Shown piece by piece: positions 22,967-32,543 of a stretch of DNA of 45,853 bases. A program made the translations under genes and the position numbers. The notes beneath the pieces are model-generated. The model worked only from the letters and a program-made list of their open reading frames with translations. It had not been told where the DNA came from and ran no database searches. Origin of the DNA: Rhizaria sp. SCN 62-66 (taxonomy: Eukaryota > Rhizaria, unplaced); NCBI GenBank assembly GCA_001724265.1, contig MEDY01000244.1, positions 1-45,853 on the forward strand. The letters run 5' to 3'. Position 1 is the stretch's first letter. The number at the start of each line of letters is the position of its first letter.

Positions 22967-25900
22967 TTACTCACGAGCGTCATCATCGTCACTATCACCA
23001 AGAAAGACAACATCGTTGCTCCGACCAATGTCGTTGCTGTCGCTATGCGGGCTACTGCCTCCATTGCCGCCGTTAACAGCGGAGTTGCCGACATCAACGT
23101 TGTTTTTCCTGTTGCCGTTCGCCGCCGCGTCGTCATCGCTGGTGTCTCCGAGTTCAATCACGTCGGACACAGACACAGACACAGGCAGATTCCTCCCATT
23201 GATTTTCGTCTTCGGGGGTATCGCGCGCGCAAAAGCACGCACAATATTTGTACTAAAGGAAGGACGCAGCGCAGGAGCTTGGAGTCGTAACTGGGACTGC
23301 GTTAACGCCGGTGCTTGCGCCTGCGCCTATGTACGCACTTCCGATAGCTGCAACGGTGGCTCCGGCGGCTGCGCTTGCAACTGTCGCTGCGACTGCGGCT
23401 GCAGCGGCCGACGTTGCTCGACAACATCAGCATCGACCCCAATACTGCTGTCGAGTCCCTCTCTGGCAGTTGGAGACTGGTGGCGTATGTCAAGCCGCAG
23501 TTGCAACTGCTGTTGCTTCGAAACAACACGCTGATCCACCGCAGCGCCCGACGTCTGCGTCTTTGATTGCAACCGCAACAGTGCTTGCGGCTGCGCTGGG
23601 GACTGAACTCGCTCGCCGGATCCACCGGCAGTCACTTGTGACCCAGTTGACGACGCAGCGGCCGCTTTCTCAACAGCCGCTTTTTCAATCACAGCTTTCT
23701 CGCGCGGTAGCTGTGCGGCATTGGGGCGCAGCAGCTGCACATCGGCAGCGCTCTATGCGCGCGCAACAAACTGCTGCTTACGCTCAAACTGCTGCTGCTG
23801 GCGCTGCTGCTGCTGAGATTGAAGTGGCGGATGAGACAGCGATTTCGAGGGGGGATTAAGGGTGCCTCTGCGCCGCGCTTCGGTGACGAGAGCGATGTTC
23901 TCTTTGCGCATCGCATCAAGTGTCGTGGTCAGCTCCTCGCACTGAGTAAATCGCACGGGGCGTCAAAGCAGCATGCGGGGGAATAGTATTCTGACGTGAA
24001 CAAGCAGTATAATAATTTTAAAGAGAGTCAGTTCAAATAAATTCACACTTCTGTTATCTTCCACCAACGTGTAGTTTAAGACGTACCTCGCGCGTTATCA
24101 ACGCCAACTCAGCCTCATCCGCGTTCCGCTGCTCCCGTGCAGCCCGAATCCTGCTCTCACACCGCGCCTCCGCCTCTGCCGCCGCGCACTCAACCGTGTG
24201 AGCGGCCACCGCCGCGGCCGAGTCACGAGGGTCACTGCTCGTCGCAGCGATGGCAGCGGCGGCGTTTGTTTCCCGCTCAAGCGCGTCGATCAAAGGCCGC
24301 ATTGTGGTGACAGCTCGCTCAGCCACGTTTGCCAGCGCTGTCTCTAGTCCCATTGGGACGAGGCGCACCGCGCGGAACACCCACTCGAGCCCCGGCAACG
24401 GCTGTCGCTCGCTTCCCTTGCGCTCAGTACCACCACGGTCACCGCTGCGGTCGCTGCCACTACAGTCAGTGCGAGGGCGGGACGCAAGTGACTTAGCCTC
24501 GTAAAGCGCGCTCGATAAAAACAAGAAAGCGCGCACACACTCGTTCGTCAGCGCTGCGTCTTCCGCAACCACACCTGTCGCCGCAGTTGCCGCTGATCTT
24601 ATCGAGGCAGCAGCAGTCGCAGTCGGCGGAGAAGCCACGTCGTTATTGCGCGCAGGTGTATCATCGTCACCGAAGAAAGCCTTCAACTCAGCCTCGTTCA
24701 CAGGAGCCGACTTCATCTTTCCATCGTTACTCTGGTGCTGGCGGTTGCTAGCAGCGGAGGCGACAACATGCCCTGCGGCCGTGGCCAGGGCATTGCGCAC
24801 CCCATTGACGATCTCCGCAGTCATCTCGGCACATTTCTCCTTGGTTGTAGGCAAAGGCCGGCCCTGGGCGACCTGCGGGTGCCGGCGCCGGCAGTATGAA
24901 CAAACGCCCAGCCGCGCCACTGCAACGGCAAGCGCCGATTGTGGCAGCATGGCGCGTGACAGCAGAGCACCGCTTGAGTGCCGGAGCAAGGGCTTCGGTT
25001 GTTCTGATGCCTGCTGTGAGCCGGGCTGCGCTTGCGGGGTGCGGGCGGATGCGTCTGCGTTTGCGTGCGACACAGTCGGCATCAGCGCGTGAAGCCACGC
25101 CGGGGGCTCTGGGCCCATCCTGCTCCCGTGACCGACGGTAATGCGGCCACTCACAGGCCGCGCGTACGCGCACAGTCGCCGCAACAGGGGCCCTGCATTC
25201 CCACCATTCACATCGTCATCGTCGCCAGCCGGTACAAACAGCGGATAGATAACCGGTTTGCCGCGGACGATGAAACCGTCACGCGTGAGCTCTGGCAACC
25301 GGAGCTTTTGCTGTGTGGCTCCTACACTGCCGTGGCCGAGCGAAACATCTTTGTTCGCATCCGCTGAGTTGCTGTGAGTCTGGTGCGCACTCGCAAGCTT
25401 CGCACGTTGTGCGACGTGTCGTACATCACCGTCTATATCTTCACAACGTGCATTCGCGGCTGCCGCAGCAGCAACATAGGCCGCTGCGCCGTGTGCAATG
25501 TCGGCGCAGATTTGCGTTGCCTTGGCTGCGCGCGCGACCGGGTCACCGATGGCAAAATCAGGCCGTAACAACGCACTGAGACGCTCGAGTCCCAGTGCCG
25601 CATGCCAGTGCACTTCGCGCCACTGCGCAGCCAGCAGCTGTGCCTCGCCCGCCGTCCGCGGCGCCTGCGCGTGCGCGGCGTTAGTGCACGGGAAATGCGG
25701 CAGCGGGGTCGCGCGCGCCAGCACAGCAGTTGCAAGCCGGCCCAGGGCACACACAGCGCCTGCGACTGCGTCCGACAGCAGTACGACAACGCGGCGCTCC
25801 ACAGCGCGCGCCCGCAGCACACGCGCCGTAAGAGCAGCGCGCAGTGACAGGATGTGCGCGTCCCGCAACGCACGCGACTGCGCTGCGGCTATTTCGTGGT

Positions 25901-28900
25901 GTGCAAGGATGAGAAGCGGGAGCTCGCGGCCCAGCGTGACAGGCTTTGTTGCTACAACATCGCGCCAGATCGAGCGCTGCGGTGAAACCCGCTCGCGGAA
26001 GACCGTGTTGTAGAGACCCACTAGCGGCGGCTTGCTTGCAGTCGCGCCGGGCTCAGCGGGGAGTGCGGGCGTGAAGTGCCGTGAGTATCGCGCGGTGAGG
26101 AAAGCGACCAGCAGCGCGGCGGCGTGCGGAGACGCAAACTGGAGCTCAACGCAGAGTTGCGATGCGTCGGATTGAGTCGGCGTGTAGGGCGGCAGAAACC
26201 AGAGGTAAACAAAGCGCGAGTGCGCGCGGTGCAACCACTGACGCATTGAGGCAAAGTCAGGCAGAGGGATATGCTGAGGGACAGTGTCGTCAAGCGGCAA
26301 GGGTTGGAAAACAAGACCGCCTTCTTTGTCAGCCGACGTAGCAGCGTGCGTAAAAACGAACGAAAACGAGAGCGAAATCACACCGACACGCACAGCGGGC
26401 GCGTCAGCGTCGGCGGGTGACGCTGCTTCCGAGGTGAAGCGCACCGCGGCGGCCAACGGCAGCGACAGCGCAAGCACGAGCGCGGGCACCGAGACGGCTT
26501 GCCCCTGTCGTGCGCTTGCCTGCGCCATCGGCAGCGCGGCGGCTGCGAGCACGGACACAGGCAATTTTGCGCTGGCAGCAATCGTGTACGCGTTGGCAAC
26601 GATATACGGTGTCCATGCCGCGGCGGCAATCGCTGTGGCCACGGTCTCGCGCCGGATAAAAGCCGTCGCCGCGGGAGCCACGGTGCACTGCGGCAGCAGA
26701 ATCGGTGCGATGTCGTAGCTCGCGAGGGAGTTGACCGCCGCACACGCCGCAGCGAGCTCTGGCGCGAGCGCGGCAGTGCGGAAGAATGCGGCCGCAACCG
26801 GATCTTTCTCCGACAGAAGCGCTTGCTGCTGCTGATGCTGCTGCTGCTTTGTGGACTCAAACGCGCTGATGTTAGCACACAAGCTGTCGCGGGTGGCGTC
26901 GAAGGTGCTGTAGAGCGCGCAGTGGAACTGCAGCAGACGCGTGTACCGGCCGAACCACGGGTCCTGCGCGGGTTCCAGCGCCGCTGCAACGCGCCGCCAC
27001 TGCGCGAGCGCGTGACGTGCGCTGACGCTGCGCCGCGGGAGCTGCCCGGGCGCGGGTGTGCAGCGGAGCACGGCCTCGTGTAGGTCGGCGGCGGCTGGGT
27101 TGAAGCCACGTGTGAGGTCGTTGTGTGCGATGTCGGCGGCATCGAACATGCTTGTGACGGCAGCGTCGTTATAAGACTTCTGCTGCTGCTGATAAGGGGG
27201 CTGCTGCTGCTGTTGGCCTGGCTGTTGCCCATTTTGCTGCTTCCAGAGCGCCCCCAGTGCGGATGCTTGCGGTCGCACCGACAGTTTGCCTAGCGGCCCT
27301 TTTGGCGGCGCCAAAGCGGGGGCCGGACCAAGCCTGTTCTCAAGCGACAACGCGCCGGCCTCGAGCAGCGCCGCGTGTAACGAACGCATAGCCGCGATCG
27401 ACACTACGGCGCGCCGCCGCAGCGCTCCCCCGCTGCCCGCGGCCAGTAACGCGCCGCGGAAGAGAGCCAGCTCAGCGCACTGCCGCGCACTGAGACCAGG
27501 GATGCGCGTTGGCAGTGCCGTGCGGTGGCTTGCAGCGTCGGCGTCGCTGAGAAGTGTCCACCGCAGACCGACGAGGCCCCAGCGCCGCAGCGCGTCCTCG
27601 GGCGCGGGCAGCGCGGGGCGGCCGGTGCCGGGGCCCGTGGCCGCTGCGGGGACGGGCCCGCATGCGTCGCCGCTGCTGTCGGCGAGCTCTGCAGGCGTGA
27701 GCGCAGCCGCGATGACATCAGCACGGCTCGCGGCGGCGGCGGGCGGCAGTGCGGCTGCGTTGGCAAACGTGCTTAAGCCACCCGCGCGGCCCAGAGGCGC
27801 AAATACGGGCTTAAACCTGTCTCCACCAGCATTTTGACGGACCTACACAAATATCCCATGTGCGGAACTGGCCGAGGCGCGTGCAGCAGCGTTTGATTGC
27901 GCCTGCCTTTGCGCGCGTGTGTGCGCGTGCGCGTGCGCGGCGAGCTCGTTATGCGCTGCAAACGGACCGTGCTCCAGCGTGATTTTCAGCGTGCGCAGCG
28001 CCGCCGGTGAGAGCGCGCAGAGCGAGAACACCGTTCCGCTAAAGCCACTGACCGAGAGCGCGGCGTCTGTCGCTGCGCCGGCGGGTGCAAGCGCGAAGCC
28101 GCCAACTGCGCGCGCAAACTCGGCCCCCGTGAGGCAGAACCCCGGGAGCTGCGCAGTGAGAGCAGGGTCCGGGGTTGTGGTGGGGGCAAGAGCGCGGGCG
28201 ATGAGTCCAAGAGCGAGCGCGGCCTGTGCTTGGAGAGGCATGGCAGGCTTGCTGGGGCGCTCAGGCTCCCCCGTGGTGGCGTTCACAGGTACACCACACA
28301 CAGTTGCAGTCGCACTGGGGTCAGTGTCAGCAGCAACAACAGCAGCGGTTGTTTCGCTAGTTATGAGACGAGTTGAGCTGTTGTCGTCGTCGCCATCAGC
28401 TTCGCAGATGGGGAAATGGCTGCAGTCACGCGGCACACGCCCGCTCGCCCTTGCGGCCTCCGCGCGCGCCGCCGTCAGTGCCGCCACGGCCGCCGCATCG
28501 CCCGCCGTCGTGCTCCGCGCGTCGGCGTCGAGCTTCGCTGCGGCGGCCGCAACAGCGCGCGCCGCCCAGGCCGCGGCGGCGGGGAAACGCGGGTCGAGGG
28601 CCAGGGCGGTCACGCGTGCTGTGAACGTCTCGGACAATGTGCTGATTAGTCCGTTGACAGACCCACGCACGCTCTAGGAGGAGGCCGTATGGGCAAAGGC
28701 TCGCGGGTCTCGGTAGTTGTCAGGGTTGAGAGGGGTGATGCGGTCTGGCGGGGAGGCAAGGAGGTCTTTGTACAATGTGGGACGCGGTGGCTTCTGCGGT
28801 AGCTGCTGCTGCTGCTGCTGCTGCTGCTGCTAGTTTGCCACGGTGCCAGCATCGCCCGCTATATCAGAGCGCAGTGCAAGCGTGCGAGGCAAGTTGCGCA

Positions 28901-29441
28901 CCTGCCAAGGGAGCAGCGTGTGCGCGACAAACGGCGCAGAGTCAACAACACTCGTCATCACAAGAGGCTCCGCAAACGCGGTTGTTGATGCGGATGCGGA
29001 TGTGGAGTTAGACTGAGTGAGAGGATGCAGGAAATCACGCGTGGCGTCGGAAACGGGCAGTGAAGCCGGGCGCTGGGCCTCGTGCGCGTCGGCGACGGCG
29101 TCCGCGGCGTCCTCGCTCTGCGCGTCCGCCGCCGCGACGAGACGGGCCGTGTACGCAGCGGCGATGTTGTGGATGATGTCGTGCGGGAACGCGGGGGCTG
29201 GGACGGGCGCATTAATCTCGGCCGAGAGAACAACCTTGCTATTGCCGCTATGTCCAGCGCGGGGAAAGCTGTAGCGGTAGGCCTTCTTGCAGTTGGGGCA
29301 CTTGAAGCTCTGTCCGCGCGCGAGCTCGACGCGGGCGACGCACGGCGCACAGAGCAAGTGGCCACAGGGCAGCAGGCGCAGGTCCGAGCTGTCCATGCAC
29401 ACAGGGCATGTCCAGGGGGTTGGTGCGCATGTGGGCTCCAT
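22967..29441 (-). CDS. Very large RING-finger protein with C-terminal SIM-like motifs; five in-frame TAG codons
   Basis: Exons are 29441-24087 and 23941-22967, giving 2109 residues if TAG is sense (residues 204, 256, 533, 1848 and 1990). The start is the ATG at 29441. The N-terminus has a C3HC4 RING with Cys12, Cys15, Cys26, His28, Cys31, Cys34, Cys48 and Cys51, typical of E3 ubiquitin ligases. A long Ala-rich but folded-looking middle (about 540-1500) was not recognised. A charged coiled-coil-like segment follows the intron (CEELTTTLDAMRKEN), then Gln-rich sequence. The C-terminus holds VIELGDTSDDD (2046) and VVFLGDSDDDD (2096). Both fit the SUMO-interaction consensus: a hydrophobic core followed by acids and serine. 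RING plus SIMs is the layout of SUMO-targeted ubiquitin ligases, so that role is inferred. It ends in TAA. If TAG were a stop, only a 203-residue RING protein would be made. Confidence 0.75.
23327..23329 (-). other. In-frame TAG codon 5 of the RING gene
   Basis: Context is LSEVRT-TAG-AQAQAPALTQ. The codons TAG-GCG, CAG-GCG, CAA-GCA form a two-codon repeat if TAG codes Gln. The frame then runs 120 codons, through the two SIM-like motifs, to TAA. Confidence 0.85.
23753..23755 (-). other. In-frame TAG codon 4 of the RING gene
   Basis: Context is QQFVARA-TAG-SAADVQ, after a Gln-rich coiled-coil-like segment. The frame is open on both sides. An alternative acceptor at this TAG would also keep frame (intron 24086-23753), so this is a less decisive example. 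Confidence 0.7.
23942..24086 (-). other. Intron of the RING gene (145 nt)
   Basis: It begins GTACGT and ends TTTACTCAG on the minus strand, in AT-rich sequence. It joins ...ALITRE to CEELTTT... in phase 0. Unspliced, the first exon would run ten codons into the intron and stop at TAA (24054). Confidence 0.85.
27843..27845 (-). other. In-frame TAG codon 3 of the RING gene
   Basis: Context is AHGIFV-TAG-VRQNAGG. The same frame is open for 276 codons before and over 1200 after. It resembles a 3' splice site (TTTGTGTAG). A GTACCT at 28292 would make a 450-nt in-frame intron, so this TAG has a competing explanation. Confidence 0.65.
28674..28676 (-). other. In-frame TAG codon 2 of the RING gene
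   Basis: Context is AHTASS-TAG-SVRGSV. The flanks are GC-rich and coding-like and the frame continues. The only nearby GTAC donor (28773) would give a 100-nt excision that shifts frame into a stop, so splicing does not explain it. Confidence 0.8.
28803..28829 (-). repeat. (CAG)9 poly-glutamine run next to a TAG
   Basis: Nine CAG codons on the minus strand directly follow the TAG at 28830-28832. They lie in the frame that starts at the RING ATG. The TAG differs from CAG by one transition. Confidence 0.92.
28830..28832 (-). other. In-frame TAG codon 1 of the RING gene
   Basis: Context is AGTVAN-TAG followed by nine CAG. The same frame then gives LPQKPPRPTLYKDLLASPP and goes on. This is residue 204 from ATG 29441. 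The repeat context suggests glutamine. Confidence 0.85.
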
Positions 29442-29941
29442 CGCGCGGGCAGTAGGGCGGCTGTCGCGCGCTGGGGACAGGTGGGGCCGCTTGGCCGAGA
29501 GACTGGCTGTCCGCTTTGTGGGAGGAGTGAAGATGAGATGAGAGATAATGACTTTAAGGAGATTCCGAAGACAAAGCAGGAGGTAGAGACTAAAGTAAAG
29601 CGAAAAGATTACAAAAAACGGTGTATTATAAGGTCGTATCTTTCATATTCAAAAATATATTGTATACCTCTCTGTGAGCGAGCTGCCAGCGTTTGCTGTG
29701 AGGCGCGCGAGACAAGGCCATCGAGCCGTTACAAAGAAGTGGCTGATCAAATCATAGCTGTACACAACCATTTGATCGTCAGTCAATGCACCAATAACAC
29801 CTCAGATTTGAAACACTAATTTGCCAGTTATTCATTATTTATATTTCTTGGCGTCTTCTTTCAGCCCCACAGTTCCTCCCAAGAGCAGACGCCTACCAAC
29901 CTCAGTTCGATTCGAGTGGCCCCTCCGTGCCCGCGTCTCCC
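29442..29941. promoter_or_regulatory. Divergent intergenic region
   Basis: This 500-bp spacer separates the divergent RING and DNAJC27-like genes and should carry both promoters and 5'UTRs. The middle (about 29560-29860) is AT-rich with TATA-like strings near 29625 and 29650. No gene was seen. Confidence 0.5.
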
Positions 29942-32354
29942 ATGTCCGCGGACGTCGCTTCCGACGACTTCCTCTTCGCACCCATTACGCGGCCGCCCGC
30001 GCACGGTCCATCTGCACTCTCGGCGTCGGTGCGGCGCCTGGCGACGATGACGCTCAAGGTCCTTGTACTCGGCGAGCAAAGCTGTGGCAAAACGTCATTC
30101 GTGCGCGCGTACTTTGCCGCCGCTCTGCGCAACGCCGCTGTCGCCGGACTCCCGCTCTCCGACACACCCGCCATATGCGCCGCTGCGACCACACCCCTAG
30201 CGAGCTCTAGCGGCGCGAGCGCCGCTGCTGCTGCCGCTGCTGCTGCTGTGACGTCGTATGAGTTTTCACCGCCGCCGCCAGCGACTGTGGGCGTTGACTT
30301 CTGGCCCGCGCCCGTGGCCGTGCCCGCGCGGCTGCCCACGGTGCGCTCCGCCCCCGGCGCGCCCGCGTCCGCGCCCAACACCCGCATCGTGCCCGTCTTT
30401 TACGACGTCTCAGGCGACCTAACTTACGTCAAGGTGCGCGCGGAGGCGTACGGAGACTGGCATGTCGCGCTCTATTGCTGTGATTGTGGAGACAGGGCCA
30501 GCTTCGAGCAAGTGCAAGCATGGGTCGCTGAGCTTGAAAAGGTACTTAGTGTGCTTGATATGCCTTATACGACTTCAAACACATATATTTTGAGCTCCGC
30601 TTGTGATAATGTATGTTGCCCAAGTTTGACACATCGAGCATCTTTTGTGTCTAACCCACAATTTTATTTGCTACTCTTATGCATGTTTTTGTGATTTATC
30701 AGTTTGGCGCTGCCCGCAAGCCGCACAGCGTGTCCGCGTTAGTCCTGTTGAAGACCGATCTACTCTCAGGTTCCCGCTCCCGCTCTTCTACCGCTTCCAC
30801 ACTGGGCACCGGCGCCGCTGCTGCAGTGCCGCTGGCCGAGGCCGCGGCGTGGGCGCGCGCGCACGGGCTGCATTTCCTCGCTCTGTCCGCAGCCACTGGC
30901 GCAGTCGCGGCGCAGGCTCCGGCACCGGACGCACCGACCGTGCCCCCCGCCTCGTCCATACTAGCGTCCCTGCCCCAGTCATCGTCGTCGCAGACCGCTG
31001 GGGAGGAGGACGTGTTCCGCGCGGTCAACGCGCTGTTGCTGCGCGCGCAGGGCGATTTGCGGCAGCCGGGCGAGGCGGCGGCGGACCCGGCGCGGGCGGC
31101 GCACGAACTAGCGCAACAGCAAGCAGCGCAAGCTCAAGCGCAAGCTCAAGCCCAAGCCCAAGCACAAGCTCAGGCGCAAGCACAGCAGCAGGGGCAGAGC
31201 TACTCACAGTCACAGTCGCAGTTTCACGCGCAAGCGCAGGCGCAGGCGCAGGCGGGTTTGTTGCCACCTGAGCAGCTGAGCGCTGGCGAGTTGAAACGCG
31301 AGCTGGCAGCTCGCGGCGTGCCTCCCGCGGAGTGGGGGCTCGAGCGCGCGGAGATGGCGCAGAGGCTGCGGCAGGCGCGTGCGGGCGTTGCCCCGTCAGG
31401 CGCGAACAGCGCTGATAACAACAACAACCATAGTCATAGCAATGCGAGGCCGATGTCGTCTGGGGTGTCCCGACTGCCGACGGCCGCCGCCGCCGCCGCA
31501 GCAGCCAACTCTGCCGCGGCGGGCGCGACCGGGGAGCCGTCTGAGCGGTCGATGGACGGTCTTCGGGCTGAGGTTGACCAGTGGGCTGCGAAGCTGAGGC
31601 GGGACGTGCGGGCTATGCTCAATGATGTCAACGGCGCAAAGGCTGGGAGTACGTGTGCATGGCAAATTCTCCAGCATTCTACGAGATGTCTCGACATTTG
31701 ATGACTTGTTTATTGATCGAGAAGTGAAATTTCTTCATGTTATTTGTAATGCAACGACGATTTTGCGAGGCGTTCTTTTACTAATAATGCTTTATCTTTA
31801 TACTTTACTTCTAATTTTGCTCGCGCTTTCTCTCGCCAAACAGCGGACCTGTATCTGTCGCCGGGCGCTGCGTTGGCGGATATTTCCCGCAGCTACAAGC
31901 GCGCAATGTTGCGCATTCACCCCGACAAACAGGATCCCAACGACGTCAGGGTACGTTTTTTATCACATGTATTGCAACGGCGTGTATAAATTGACCGCAG
32001 TTGCAATGCGTCATCATCACAATAATGGAAAACAGAGCAAGATCAATAATTTTGTCATAGATCAACAAACTCATATGTATCCATGGTTACAACTATTTTT
32101 TTTTGTGTTATTGCTTGTTTTTGTTCCGTTTGTCGTTCTTCTAGGGAACGTTCCGCGCAACAGAGATGTTCAAAATCGTCACTTCAGCGTTTGAGGCGCA
32201 CAAAACCGTTACCGAGCGCGCTACGACCGGTACCAGTAGCAACAGCAATGCAAATCCAGCGGCAGGGCCGACACCGGGGCCGCGGGCCGGCGCTGGTGGT
32301 GGCCACACTGGGGGCAGCACGCACACGCCGTTTTACGGCAATCGGCGCAAGTGA
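29942..32354 (+). CDS. DNAJC27: DNAJC27/RBJ-like Ras-family GTPase with C-terminal J domain
   Basis: Four exons (29942-30541, 30703-31648, 31844-31950, 32145-32354) give 620 residues ending in TGA. The P-loop is GEQSCGKT (44-51). TVGVDF (115-120) is switch I. The G3 region is YDVSGD (154-159), lacking the usual Gln. G4 is LKTD (216-219) instead of NKxD, and G5 is LSAATG (261-266). The order and wording (TVGVDF, AWVAELEK) resemble DNAJC27, a Rab-like GTPase fused to a J domain. An Ala insertion splits P-loop and switch I. A Gln-Ala repeat is followed by a SAP-like helix pair (about 392-425, LSAGELKRELAARGV). The J domain begins DLYLSPGAALADI, has the HPD motif (541-543) and ends in a FKIVTSAFEAHK helix. 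It should act with an HSP70 through the HPD motif; nucleotide hydrolysis may be weak. Confidence 0.88.
30542..30702 (+). other. Intron 1 of the DNAJC27-like gene (161 nt)
   Basis: It begins GTACTT and ends TTTATCAG, is AT-rich and is phase 0. It joins WVAELEK to FGAARKP, linking the front and back of the GTPase fold. Confidence 0.85.
31111..31194 (+). repeat. Gln-Ala dipeptide repeat
   Basis: GCN-CAA/CAG pairs repeat about twelve times, coding alternating Ala-Gln between the GTPase domain and the SAP-like segment. The same alternating pattern occurs at the TAG at 23327, which helps interpret that codon. Confidence 0.88.
31649..31843 (+). other. Intron 2 of the DNAJC27-like gene (195 nt)
   Basis: It begins GTACGT and ends GCCAAACAG, is AT-rich and is phase 1. 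Splicing restores the start of the J domain. Confidence 0.87.
31951..32144 (+). other. Intron 3 of the DNAJC27-like gene (194 nt)
   Basis: It begins GTACGT and ends CGTTCTTCTAG, is AT-rich and is phase 0. It splits the J domain just after HPDKQDPNDVR. Confidence 0.87.
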
Positions 32355-32543
32355 TCACACGTCGCGCAAACAGAAATATCTTGCGTACCGCGGATCTGCA
32401 CCTTAAATCGGCCGCCTTTTAATTACAGTTACTTAGCAGTTTTAAATACATACAACAACAATCATTCATGACTTCAAAACTCTCCTTGAGTCCCGCAGCG
32501 AGTGTTGTTCATTGCTTTGACTTTCATTAATAAGCTTATAGAT
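32355..32543. other. Short convergent 3' spacer
   Basis: This is 189 bp between two genes whose stops (both TGA) face each other. It is AT-rich with no canonical AATAAA seen on either strand. The two 3'UTRs may overlap. Confidence 0.5.

Noticed and set aside
23753-24086. Longer RING-gene intron using the TAG at 23753 as acceptor
   Set aside because: It keeps frame, but it would discard a coiled-coil-like coding segment and bypass the much better TTTACTCAG acceptor at 23942. It is kept only as a caveat.
27843-28670. Separate 275-residue gene
   Set aside because: It starts at GTG, has no spacer on either side and shares the frame of the RING gene upstream and downstream. It is better read as an internal part of that gene.
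28674-28773. Intron GTACAA...CTCCTAG that would remove TAG codon 2 of the RING gene
   Set aside because: It is 100 nt, so splicing shifts the frame and reaches a TAA within about ten codons. It is also GC-rich, unlike the true introns.
28830-28832. Programmed stop-codon readthrough of the UAG-CAR type
   Set aside because: Only this site has CAG after the TAG. The other five have unrelated following codons, so a shared readthrough signal is not seen.
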